NCBI GenBank assembly: GCA_009829735.1
Contig: CM020619.1
Location: 19,163,816-19,227,815, forward strand
Direction: 5' to 3'
From: Pyropia yezoensis
Lineage: Eukaryota; Rhodophyta; Bangiophyceae; Bangiales; Bangiaceae
DNA: 64,000 nt
Numbering within the stretch: the stretch's first letter is position 1; each line of letters begins with the position of its first letter. Shown piece by piece: positions 10,183-18,988 of the stretch. The translations under genes were made by a program, and so were the position numbers. The notes beneath the pieces were generated by a model that saw nothing but the letters and a program-made list of their open reading frames with translations, did not search any database and was not told the DNA's origin.

Positions 10183-12297
10183 TTGCTCTCCTCAGTTCAC
10201 ACTTCACCATCACCACCACCTCCCCTTCACCTTCCACTGGGCCGCCCCACGCTGGGGAGGCCACCCGTATACCCACGATCCGAGTCCCCCTCAACTCGAG
10301 GCGGGTCTCGTGCTGCGATAGCCAGAACGTCTCTCCCCAACTTGGGGAGAGCCATGGCGACTCCGGGAGTGGAGACGGACTCTCTTGACGAGTGCATGGA
10401 GGACACCTCCTACGGGGCAGCACCCGCCGGGACTTCCGGCGGGGGCTCCGCGATCGCTCCGGGGGACGGGACTCCCGCGTCACCCGGCTTTGGGTTGACG
10501 GCGGGGTCTCCCCCGGAGGCGGGACAAGTTGTCCCGCGTGAGGCCTTGGGGCGGTGGTTTTACCCCGCTTGGCCTCTCTATGAGGAGGGGCTGACTGTTC
10601 TTCGCTGTGGCCGACTTGGCGCAGCGATGGGCCGGGTATGGGACCGCCTACGGGAGAAGTATCCCCGTAGGGTCGGGTTCCCTGCCGGCTTCAGGACGGA
10701 CCAGTTTGCCTTCCTGGACGATGAGGAGGTTGAGGACGTTCAGCGGGCCAAGGCCATGGTGGACCGCGGGGGAACTATCCCGGGTACCGGCGACTTGCCG
10801 ACCTTCACGTGGGACGCTGTGGCAACTCGCCCGCCGTACCTCCACGAGGCCGATCCGCACACTCATCACTTTGATGTGCGGATGGAGAAAGACTTTCGGC
10901 GAGGTCCCTACTTGGTGACCTCGGCTCAACTTGAGTTTCCTCAACAGTCTGCTGCCAGTAAGGAGCAGTACTATCCGAAGAAGACCGAGTGGTGGCCTCA
11001 AGTTGAGGTCCCCTACGGGTTCCCGGCGTTGTTGCCACGGTTGCTTGACCACTTCGTCTCCGTCATGTTGACGGCTGCCCCTGATCACCTGGTGTGGGCC
11101 ATGTTGGCCACCCAGTGGCTCCTCGAGGTCATGTCGACCTGGGTGTCCTGTGTTCAGCGGCGGGGGATGCTCTGGCATCTCCCCCTCCGGCTCATCCAAG
11201 GTTTGGAACAGCTCACCCCTCAGCTAGTTGCTGAGGGGTGCTCATCAGGACAACTCACTCTACTTGAGGAGATGCTCCGGCTCCATAAGTTTATCGAGTG
11301 GGAGAGCATTGAGCACAAGTTGCGCCGCCCCACTCGTGGGCCCAAGGACGATGGCGCACTTCGCCAGTTCGTGTGGGTCGCTCGTGAACTTCACGACGGC
11401 CGTGTGGTCCTACGAGAGGGGTTGGGCATCGGGGACTACCCGTATGCCCCGGGGGTGGATCGCCACACTGCGCCACCCCCGGACAAGCCCATAGTTATGG
11501 CCGTGCCGTCCTATGATGACCATATGACTCAACCCACTGCGGGGGCCCCAAGTCGGGGTCGCAGTTACACCCGGGTACCGCCACCTCGGCGGGCCCCTCC
11601 GCTTCCTCCTGTTCCTTTCCAACCTCACGGGAACATCCCGATCAGCGTGCCCGTGGAGTCTTCCACCCCGGTGTCCCCCAACTTGGGGGCCACCCTCCTG
11701 ACGGTATACCCCAAGTTGGTGTTGCCGCCCACGCCTCTAACCTCAGAGATGATGATCACCACGCTGGTGCGCACCATTTCCTGGTTGGCCGCGTCGACCG
11801 CAACCCTACAGAGTTCCGAGACTCCTCAACTTGAGGAGCGCGTTCGTACTGCAGTGGCGACCGCGAGTTGCGAGTCGGTGGCGGAGTTTATGACAGCCGA
11901 GTTGGCTCGCATTGGGGCTATTATGCCCCAGCCAGCCCCACTTGGGCGTGGCAAACGTCGGGCGAGCCGGGCATACTCGCCTCCTCGCCGTCGTCGCCGA
12001 CACTCGCGGCGCTCTCCTTCCGTATCGGAAGACGAGTTGTCTTACTCCGTTTCGGAGTCCTCTACCCCGTCGGAGACGGAGTCTGTCCAGCGTCTGCGTC
12101 GCAAACTTGCGCGCAAGACCAGGCAGAAGAGTGGCCACGGTCGGCGCCACTTGCGCGACCGTGAGGGGCGCGACGGTTCCGACTTGGAGCCGCCGCCCCC
12201 TCCGACGAGTGGAGACCGTTATCGGCGTGGGTCTCGCCGCTCGCCTCCACGTGAGGGCGAGGGCCGTGGAGTGGGAGAGTCTAGCATGCGTGCCTAG
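10183..12297 (+). CDS. antisense ORF of element B copy 2 (RS-tailed protein, unknown family)
   Basis: 704 codons on the strand opposite to gag-pol. It starts 169 bp inside the 3' LTR and ends 111 bp short of the end of pol, so the two are convergent. Residues 1-110 are Pro/Gly/Ser-rich. Residues ~115-440 form a Trp- and Leu-rich, probably folded part with motifs such as WFYPAWPLYEEG and WWPQVEVPYG. Residues ~440-585 are Pro-rich with a helical patch. The tail from about 588 is Arg/Ser-rich (RRRRRHSRRSPS) like an SR-protein or nucleic-acid-binding tail. A second in-frame ATG at 10354 could be the start. No zinc knuckle, envelope or enzyme motif was seen. Conservation as an open frame in three copies suggests selection on the protein. 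Confidence 0.8.
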   Translation: MLSSVHTSPSPPPPLHLPLGRPTLGRPPVYPRSESPSTRGGSRAAIARTSLPNLGRAMATPGVETDSLDECMEDTSYGAAPAGTSGGGSAIAPGDGTPASPGFGLTAGSPPEAGQVVPREALGRWFYPAWPLYEEGLTVLRCGRLGAAMGRVWDRLREKYPRRVGFPAGFRTDQFAFLDDEEVEDVQRAKAMVDRGGTIPGTGDLPTFTWDAVATRPPYLHEADPHTHHFDVRMEKDFRRGPYLVTSAQLEFPQQSAASKEQYYPKKTEWWPQVEVPYGFPALLPRLLDHFVSVMLTAAPDHLVWAMLATQWLLEVMSTWVSCVQRRGMLWHLPLRLIQGLEQLTPQLVAEGCSSGQLTLLEEMLRLHKFIEWESIEHKLRRPTRGPKDDGALRQFVWVARELHDGRVVLREGLGIGDYPYAPGVDRHTAPPPDKPIVMAVPSYDDHMTQPTAGAPSRGRSYTRVPPPRRAPPLPPVPFQPHGNIPISVPVESSTPVSPNLGATLLTVYPKLVLPPTPLTSEMMITTLVRTISWLAASTATLQSSETPQLEERVRTAVATASCESVAEFMTAELARIGAIMPQPAPLGRGKRRASRAYSPPRRRRRHSRRSPSVSEDELSYSVSESSTPSETESVQRLRRKLARKTRQKSGHGRRHLRDREGRDGSDLEPPPPPTSGDRYRRGSRRSPPREGEGRGVGESSMRA

Positions 12298-12408
12298 TTG
12301 GCAGCTGCCTTTGTTGTGAGAGTGTGAGGGTTAGGGCTGTAGTTAAAAGCCACTCTGCGTACCACTTCGACTTGAAGCACTCTCTTGGCACTGTTGCTCA
12401 GCCTTCCC
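12298..12408. terminator. spacer with hairpin between convergent antisense ORF and pol
   Basis: 111 bp separate the two stop codons. Overlapping the end of pol (about 12406-12422) is a dyad TCCCTCA-CGT-TGAGGGA, extended by further G:C pairs after one mismatch. It could help end either transcript. This is inference from position only. Confidence 0.35.
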
Positions 12409-15400
12409 TCACGTTGAGGGAGGGCTGTTAGGGTCTATCTCATTCCGGGCACAGTACGCCCGGACCGTCTCAGCGGGAAGGTCCTCCACATACTCCCACG
12501 TATCATCCTTGGCTTTGTAGCCAAACCAACGCACCCTCAACATGAGGCGGTCAGTGTCTTCATCCCATCCGTGGTCGATGAACTTATCGAACACGTACTC
12601 CTGCGGGCCCTGTTTGGCCGCAGGCAGTGCGGGGAGGCGCCACGATTCCAACGCACGCGCCCAAGCTGGGTCGCCTGCAGGCGGTGGTGCAACTTTGACC
12701 ACGTCCTGTCCGTTCACTGTGCGGACCCCATCGTCACTTTCGATGGTGAAGCGCCGCCCATCAGTACGAAGGACCTGGTACGGTCCCTTCGTCTGGAATA
12801 CCAGCTTACTCCCAGTTGGGGTGTGCGAGTGTACCAGCACACAGTCACCCTGCTCGGGGACATGTTTAGCATTGCGCACCTTTTTGTCAAAGGTACGCTT
12901 GTAGCGCTTTTGTGCTTTGTCCATCTCAGCCCTGGCTTTAGGGATGAGGTTTTCAAGCCTAGCAGCAAACTCCGCCTTACTCTCAGTAGGAGTAGGCGTA
13001 CTGCCACCATCCTCCCTAGTTGGGAGCGACCGCCGCACGGCAATAGACCGCACGCGACGGGGGGTCACAAAAGCGAGGGGTACTTCCCCTGTAGATGAGT
13101 GAACCTGCGAATTGTAGGCAGTAGTAAGGATAGAAATGTATTGGTCCCACGTCTTCACGTGCTCACTCACATAGTGGCGCAGCTGCCTAACAATAGTTTT
13201 GTTGAAGCGCTCCACCTGCCCATTAGTTTGTGGGTGGTAGGGGGTGGCATAGTTTGCCTTAACCCCCAACATATCCAGCACTCCCTGAAACAGTACAGAC
13301 GCAAATTGCGGTCCATTGTCCGATAGTGTACTATCTGGGATGCCATACGCGGCAACCCAGTGATCTAGGAAGGCTGACACGACCGACATGGCCGTGATCT
13401 CTGCCAGTGGGATCGCTCGCGTAAGTTTCGTGAAGCGGTCACAGATGACCAGGAGGTACTGGTTGCCCTCCTCGGTCACGGGCAGTGGCCCAAGGATGTC
13501 CATCGCCAACGCGGCGAAGGGCTCCTTGGCCGGGAACAATAACATAGCCGTACTAGGCCGCCGTTCCATCAGACGGTTCTGTGCACAACTTGTGCAGGCA
13601 GCCACCCAACTGTAGATGTCCACCACCATGGACGGCCAGTAGTACCTGGTCCTCAGGGTCTGGTACAGTTTACTAGACCCCAGGTGTCCACCCGTGGGAG
13701 CGTTGTGCTCCCTCTCAAGGATACTGTCCTTGAGGGATGCGGGGACGACAAGTTGTTCGGTCCCCTGGAATACCCCCCTCCTCATGAGGAGGCCATCGTC
13801 TCCCAGAAAGAAACGCGTCTCTACCACTGTATCCAGTATATCCCTCTGCGACTTGCAGAAGGGATCCTCGGCCTGGGCCTTCACCACCTCGTCCAGGGAC
13901 AGGGGCAAGTACTTCTTGTTCCCTGGCGCCTCGGGGTTCAACGCCTGACCCGAGCGCGTGACTACCCCCACGATGGGGATGTCCTCATCGACTGGGTTAG
14001 TGTCCAGCCCCTCGGTAGGTACCCGAGAGAGGCCGTCGGCAAGGGCATGTTGCCTGCCAGGTCGGTACTCAATGTCAAAGTTGAAGGGTGCCAGTCGCAC
14101 CCTCCACCGGTTGAGACGAGTGTTCGTACAGTCCGTCTTAAAGATGAACTGCAACGCGCGGTGGTCACAGCGGATGAGGAACTTCTCACCCTCCAGGTAG
14201 GGACGAAGTGACGTCACCGCCCACACCACTGCGAGTCCTTCCAACTCGGTGACTCCGTAGTTCTTCTCGGCCGAGTTCAGCCCCTTACTAAAGTATCCCA
14301 CCGGCAAGTACTCCTTGTCCGGCTGCTGCTGAAGCAACACACAACCAAGTTGGTCGTAGCTAGCGTCCACATCCAGGATGTAGTGGCCTCCCAACCTGGG
14401 AATAGCCAAGATGGGGGGCTTCAGCAGAAGGTCCCGAAGAGTCTCAAAGGATTCCTGCTCCACCCGACTTGGGGGAGGCAGGTTCTTCGGCAGCGTTGAG
14501 CTCACTAGCTCATTCAACGGCTTCGCCACCTTGGCGAAGCCCTTGGTGAAACGTCGGTACACGTTACACATCCCGAGGAAGCTCCTCATCTGGGTCTGGG
14601 TCCGGGGGTACTGAGCCTTACGAATGGCCCTCAAGTTCTTCTCGTTAACACTGAGTCGCCCCGGATGGACAACATGTCCCAAGTGCTCCACCTCTTGAGT
14701 AAAGAGGTGGCACTTACTCGCCTTCAGTGACACACCGGCGTCAGCAAGTAGCTTGAACACCTGGCCATGATGGCCAATGTGTTCCTCCGGACTTCGGGAG
14801 AACACAATGATATCGTCTAGGTACACAAGACAGATCTGCCACCGTACTCCGGCCAGAATCGTGTCCATAGCGCGCTGGAAAGTTGCCGGCGCGTTACACA
14901 GACCAAACGGTAGACGCTTGCACTGGTAGGTACCACAGTGACAGGTAAAGGTAGTTTTATGCCTGTCCTCCGGGGCAATGGGAATTTGCCAGTACCCCGC
15001 GTTACAGTCCAGGGTAGAGAACACGTTTGCCTCCCCCAGAGAGTCCAGACAGTCATCCATCCTAGGTAGGGGATAACTGTCAGTCACCGTGCTCTCGTTG
15101 AGCTTACGGTAGTCGATACAAAACCGGGGGGTCCCATCAACTTTGGGGACGATAACCACCGGACTCGCCCACTCGGCGTTGCTGGCCTCGATCACATCGA
15201 GGGCCTCCATGCGAGCAACTTGCTCCTTAACGAGGGCCCTTGAACGAGGTCCTCCCCTATACGGTTGTTGGCGTATAGGGGGTGCACCGGGCTTCAACTC
15301 GATCCGGTGTTGGGTGGCTCTCATGAGTCCCAATTGACCATCCCACAACTTGTGATATTGGTCCAAGAGGCGTTCAACTTGAACCCTCAACCTGGGGGGG

Positions 15401-16392
15401 ACACCCTCCATGTTCACATGGGGTCGAGGAGAGGCGGCCGACTTGGCTTGATGCTTCTCCTTTCCGGACTTCGGGTCGCTACTTGCGCCCGCATTGAGGG
15501 TGACCGCTACTACCGGTCCCTCGTGTTGGTCGATATAGCCGAACTTGGCTCCCGACTTGAAGTACTTGGGCGAGGGGCTCAGGTTCATCACCTGGATCCT
15601 CCACGGGACTCCGGCTTTGGAGTCCATCGTGCCAAGGGCAACATGCACTTGGTGCTTGCGAGCAAGACGGGGGTTAGGGTGCACCAACCCGTTCCCCGTA
15701 AAATCAGTTACAACATCAACGTGCGCCACCGAGTTGGGGGGCAACGTGACTTTGCGGGCTAAACGCAGGGTAGCAGTAAACCCTTCCCTCACCGAACAAA
15801 CAGGCTTCGACTGTGAGACTGTCACAGGAGCCACAGACTTTCCCTTACCAAGGATGGGGATAGTCTCCCCATTCATCAGCTTGACCCAGTACTCGGGGCC
15901 ATAAATCAAAGGCACTTGTGTAACAACATAAGGGGTACCCAGAAGCAGGGGTACCGATATATTCTCAACTACGCCATAGGTCACGTCGACCTCATGGGTC
16001 CCCAACCTAGTTGGTAGGGTCACGGCACCAACGATGGGAAGTACCCCACCATTGATGTCAATCATATGGTCAGCTTTGGACCTCCAGCGTTGGAGCTTCA
16101 CCTCCTTTGGTAATAGCGACTTGCGTATCAAGGAGGCTCCTGACCCGGTATCAAGTACGATACGGGTACAGCATGCACGGCCGGGGGCAAGTTGCACCCG
16201 TCCAGCCACCTGGAAGTTCTCACCCGTCAGCACCGCGATGACCCGACGTGGGTTTACGTTCTTGGGGAGTCCTACCCGAGGTGGGCGGACTCCCTTAGGT
16301 CGCCGCAGTATCTGGCACGGTTGGTTCGTCCTCCTGGCCCACTTGGCCGAGGCTGCCGTTGTGAGCTTCGGACGACCAGCCCCAACGGTCAT
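12409..16392 (-). CDS. pol: pol of element B copy 2 (protease, RT, RNase H, integrase, chromodomain)
   Basis: 1,327 codons, open throughout. Protease motif DTGSG at about residues 81-85. RT with the YLDD active site at 524-527, preceded by LPFGLCNAPATFQRAM. RNase H with DVDASYDQLGC and the usual CDHRALQFIF. Integrase zinc finger from about 896 (HNAPTGGHLG, then CTSC), core with MDILGPLP, SDNGPQFAS and YHPQTNGQVERFN, and a C-terminal chromodomain at about 1264-1320. The domain order PR-RT-RH-IN-chromodomain is that of Ty3/Gypsy chromoviruses. The frame overlaps the end of gag by 4 nt (ATGA). Confidence 0.95.
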   Translation of the reverse strand: MTVGAGRPKLTTAASAKWARRTNQPCQILRRPKGVRPPRVGLPKNVNPRRVIAVLTGENFQVAGRVQLAPGRACCTRIVLDTGSGASLIRKSLLPKEVKLQRWRSKADHMIDINGGVLPIVGAVTLPTRLGTHEVDVTYGVVENISVPLLLGTPYVVTQVPLIYGPEYWVKLMNGETIPILGKGKSVAPVTVSQSKPVCSVREGFTATLRLARKVTLPPNSVAHVDVVTDFTGNGLVHPNPRLARKHQVHVALGTMDSKAGVPWRIQVMNLSPSPKYFKSGAKFGYIDQHEGPVVAVTLNAGASSDPKSGKEKHQAKSAASPRPHVNMEGVPPRLRVQVERLLDQYHKLWDGQLGLMRATQHRIELKPGAPPIRQQPYRGGPRSRALVKEQVARMEALDVIEASNAEWASPVVIVPKVDGTPRFCIDYRKLNESTVTDSYPLPRMDDCLDSLGEANVFSTLDCNAGYWQIPIAPEDRHKTTFTCHCGTYQCKRLPFGLCNAPATFQRAMDTILAGVRWQICLVYLDDIIVFSRSPEEHIGHHGQVFKLLADAGVSLKASKCHLFTQEVEHLGHVVHPGRLSVNEKNLRAIRKAQYPRTQTQMRSFLGMCNVYRRFTKGFAKVAKPLNELVSSTLPKNLPPPSRVEQESFETLRDLLLKPPILAIPRLGGHYILDVDASYDQLGCVLLQQQPDKEYLPVGYFSKGLNSAEKNYGVTELEGLAVVWAVTSLRPYLEGEKFLIRCDHRALQFIFKTDCTNTRLNRWRVRLAPFNFDIEYRPGRQHALADGLSRVPTEGLDTNPVDEDIPIVGVVTRSGQALNPEAPGNKKYLPLSLDEVVKAQAEDPFCKSQRDILDTVVETRFFLGDDGLLMRRGVFQGTEQLVVPASLKDSILEREHNAPTGGHLGSSKLYQTLRTRYYWPSMVVDIYSWVAACTSCAQNRLMERRPSTAMLLFPAKEPFAALAMDILGPLPVTEEGNQYLLVICDRFTKLTRAIPLAEITAMSVVSAFLDHWVAAYGIPDSTLSDNGPQFASVLFQGVLDMLGVKANYATPYHPQTNGQVERFNKTIVRQLRHYVSEHVKTWDQYISILTTAYNSQVHSSTGEVPLAFVTPRRVRSIAVRRSLPTREDGGSTPTPTESKAEFAARLENLIPKARAEMDKAQKRYKRTFDKKVRNAKHVPEQGDCVLVHSHTPTGSKLVFQTKGPYQVLRTDGRRFTIESDDGVRTVNGQDVVKVAPPPAGDPAWARALESWRLPALPAAKQGPQEYVFDKFIDHGWDEDTDRLMLRVRWFGYKAKDDTWEYVEDLPAETVRAYCARNEIDPNSPPST

Positions 16393-18359
16393 TCGTTTCC
16401 CGCCGACTTGGCGTCCGAATCTGAGGGCGGGGAGGAAGACGACGAGTCCGAGGACGACGTGTCCGCCTCCTCCGCCGAGGGTGTGGCGACCGCAACGACC
16501 GGTCGAGACCCACCCTCGTGGCGTGAACGTACTGCGTTCGTAGCCGACTTTTTACTCGCATTCGTAACAAGTTGTTGGATGCGTTTACTCAACTTGGGGC
16601 AATCATATGCCCAGTGACCATCGGAGTTGCAGTTCCAACACCGATGGTCCGTTCCGGGAGGGGTCTTCCCAACTGGGGAAGACGAAGGGATACCCTGGGA
16701 AGTTCCCACGGCAGCTACCACCCTCTCCTTGCGGATTCGGCGTGCCTCTCTCAACTCTCTGGCCTGGCGCGCCTCCTCCCGTTCCTTGGCCAACTCGGCC
16801 TGACGCTCCTGGCGTTGTTCCTCCCGCAACTTGCGGTAGGCCTCGCCTCTGCGATAGGCGAACCTGGCCAACTCGGCCAGGGTCGCCCGGGCAGTGTTAT
16901 GCTCCCGGGTCTCCATCCGGACTGACCAATGGAGTCCCTCCACAAACCGACTCTTCACCACAGCTTGTGGATGAAGAAACCCACAAAGATTGTTGAGCTT
17001 ACGGACTCGCTCCGCAAAGGACAACTCGTCCTCCGCCTCTTCCTGATGGGCTTGCGTAAACTCCTCGACTTGAGAAGCCAACGCTGCCTCATCAACCATG
17101 GCTCTCAACAACCAGTTGACGAGCTCCAAATAGGACGTCACCTCCCCAGCGCCTCCACTTGAGGAGCTGGGCATGACGGACAGAAGTTCTGTCCGTAGGT
17201 CGCCCTTCGTAAACTCCTGTAGCATGTAAAAAGCCATGCCTTCACTTATGGCATTGTCGTCACAGGCTTTTGTGAAACGACGTAGGAACTCAAAGACACG
17301 GAGGGGGGGAGTTCCGTCCCACTCCGCTTTGTGCCCAAAAGAATGAAGTGCATTCTTCTTGGCACGGCCCATGGCTCGGGCCTGGTCAGGACCATACGCC
17401 ACCGACTTGTTGTGGAGGGCGTAGGTCTCACAGTCAAAGATCCTCTGGTAGACCGGGTTGGCTACCTGGATCTTGGGCGGCACCTCACGTTGAGGGAACA
17501 GCCGCTGTGGCACTGGGGTAAGTTCACTCTCAGTGCCTGTAGTCCGGCGCGGCGCGCTTGGTGTAGCCGCCGGCGTTTCCGGGGGGAACTCCCCCGTGAA
17601 GGGCGTTCGCCCCACCGAGTATGGTGTGGCTCCCTCGTTGGGAGTCACAGGTGTCGCCCCCAGTTCGGGGCGACCAGAGATAGGCGTAAGGGGGGATTCC
17701 CCCTGCGCCTGCGGGCTCGAAAGCCCCAATCCGGTTTGGACATTAAGGCCATCTGGCAAAATCGCCACAATCTGATTCAGAATAGTATTCGTCATCGTGA
17801 CCACCAGGTCCGGCAAAGTCTGCCGCAACACATTGGTCGCCTCCCGACGGACAGTTTCCGCGAGGAGGGGATTGACGACTCCAGTTGAGTCTAGGTCCGC
17901 CTCCGGGAGTCCACCTGAGGGGTAACCACGTTCCTCAGGGGTCTCAACCGGGGGCATGGGCGCGAGCCCATCGCCGACCAACGGAGGTCCGCCGTCCTCC
18001 GTAAGCCTAGTTGGCGACGGCTCCAAGCCAAAGTTGGCTCCAACCCGAGTGGAACCCGCGGGGACAGTCCTCACCCCTTGGGACGTTCCCGTTGAGTACA
18101 CCACGCGGTGGCCAGACTTCGGTCCACCCACATCAGAAGTGTCACCCGAGTGAACTCCCGACTGAGTCGGGGTGGCCTGTTGCCCGCTCGTACTTCCAGT
18201 CCTGCTGGCTTGAGGGACCTCTAGTCCCTCTGCGACCCCAGGTAAACCCACCTGTGTCTCACCAGTATTCAAAGGCACTGAAGTACGTGCGTCACCCGTG
18301 TACTCCCCGGACGACGGGGGGTCCGAGCTAGCCATGTTGGCTGACGATCCGTATGACAC
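16389..18359 (-). CDS. gag: gag of element B copy 2
   Basis: 656 codons; the ninth residue Met, which corresponds to the start in copy 3, may be the real start. The N-terminal half is Pro/Gly/Thr-rich. A helical capsid-like region follows (FEFLRRFTKACDDNAI, YLELVNWLLRAMVDEAA), then a charged coiled coil rich in Arg/Glu (about 490-545), a CCHC knuckle CWNCNSDGHWAYDC at about 574-587, and an acidic Ser-rich end. It ends in a 4-nt overlap with pol. Confidence 0.9.
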   Translation of the reverse strand: MSYGSSANMASSDPPSSGEYTGDARTSVPLNTGETQVGLPGVAEGLEVPQASRTGSTSGQQATPTQSGVHSGDTSDVGGPKSGHRVVYSTGTSQGVRTVPAGSTRVGANFGLEPSPTRLTEDGGPPLVGDGLAPMPPVETPEERGYPSGGLPEADLDSTGVVNPLLAETVRREATNVLRQTLPDLVVTMTNTILNQIVAILPDGLNVQTGLGLSSPQAQGESPLTPISGRPELGATPVTPNEGATPYSVGRTPFTGEFPPETPAATPSAPRRTTGTESELTPVPQRLFPQREVPPKIQVANPVYQRIFDCETYALHNKSVAYGPDQARAMGRAKKNALHSFGHKAEWDGTPPLRVFEFLRRFTKACDDNAISEGMAFYMLQEFTKGDLRTELLSVMPSSSSGGAGEVTSYLELVNWLLRAMVDEAALASQVEEFTQAHQEEAEDELSFAERVRKLNNLCGFLHPQAVVKSRFVEGLHWSVRMETREHNTARATLAELARFAYRRGEAYRKLREEQRQERQAELAKEREEARQARELREARRIRKERVVAAVGTSQGIPSSSPVGKTPPGTDHRCWNCNSDGHWAYDCPKLSKRIQQLVTNASKKSATNAVRSRHEGGSRPVVAVATPSAEEADTSSSDSSSSSPPSDSDAKSAGNE

Positions 18360-18435
18360 GGTCCAAGACCACCGTTCCTCTGAGACAGAGGGCCCCCTAC
18401 ACCCGGGTGCACCCGGAGGTAAAGTTTACCTCTGT

Positions 18436-18452
18436 CCCCTGCTGCTCCACCA
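18436..18452 (-). other. primer-binding site of element B copy 2
   Basis: CCCCTGCTGCTCCACCA on the plus strand, two bases inside the 5' LTR (18455). Complementary to a tRNA 3' end; the isotype could not be assigned. Confidence 0.85.
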
Positions 18453-18454
18453 AA

Positions 18455-18923
18455 TGTGGCAAAAACCACAAGCACACACGGCACCCAAGTTGGGGCGGTG
18501 TGCTAGGGCTGCCTCCCGTGTCGGGGGAACCGGAAGAAGTGCAAGTCGCACACACTCTGTCCCTGTTGTGGGGCAAACCCCCCACGGACAAACAAGAGGA
18601 TGGTGTGTGGTCCAACAGTTTCTTGGTCGGGACGGAGACGCAGGGCCAAGCCCCGCTGTCCCTCCCCTTATCCCCCCAGGGTCCACTCAGAATCTCGCCA
18701 CTCAGAATCTCTCACCCCAGCACCTGCCCACCGGGCCACACGAAAATTCAAGACGATAAATGCAGAAAACCCTCAAATCCAAGTTGGAATTACTACTAAG
18801 CTAACTATCCCAAACTTAGGGAATATGGACCCAAATGCAGGGGGAGGAACGGATCAGGCTAGTGGCCTGCCGCCCCTTGCATGGCACGTGTTGCCCCCCT
18901 ACCTGGGGGTCAATACTGCCACT
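18455..18923 (-). repeat. 5' LTR of element B copy 2
   Basis: 469 bp, aligned end to end with 9546-10014 with about four differences. Followed directly by the target duplication TTTCC. Confidence 0.95.
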
Positions 18924-18988
18924 TTTCCTAGAGACGCCCCCGCCGGGTCACTCCCGAAAGCCGCCGTGGGTGGGCGGCATGCGACACA
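18924..18988 (-). repeat. probable outer end of the element A LTR
   Basis: The sequence after element B begins with the duplicated TTTCC and runs to GCGACACA at 18988, which would give A a TG...CA LTR of about 490 bp. The end point is a guess from the CA terminus, because the second LTR of A is not in the window. Confidence 0.35.

Larger units (their letters stand above)
8453..15073. repeat. right copy of the ~8.45-kb chimeric tandem unit
   Basis: Position 8453 corresponds to position 1, and 15073 to 6620. A full repeat unit would be 6621-15073. Unlike the left copy, this copy does not end at 15073 but runs on into the rest of a complete element B. Substitutions between the copies, including several that change residues of the antisense ORF, argue for a real duplication with some age rather than a pure assembly echo. 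Confidence 0.9.
9546..18923 (-). mobile_element. element B copy 2, full-length Ty3/Gypsy chromovirus with antisense ORF
   Basis: 9,378 bp with 469-bp LTRs at both ends, flanked by the 5-bp target duplication TTTCC (9541-9545 and 18924-18928). In transcription order (minus strand): 5' LTR, primer-binding site, gag, pol, then the opposite-strand ORF (10183-12297), polypurine tract and 3' LTR. All three reading frames are open over their full length and the LTRs differ at only about four positions, so the copy looks whole and is the younger of the two full-length copies. It was inserted into the LTR of element A. Confidence 0.95.
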
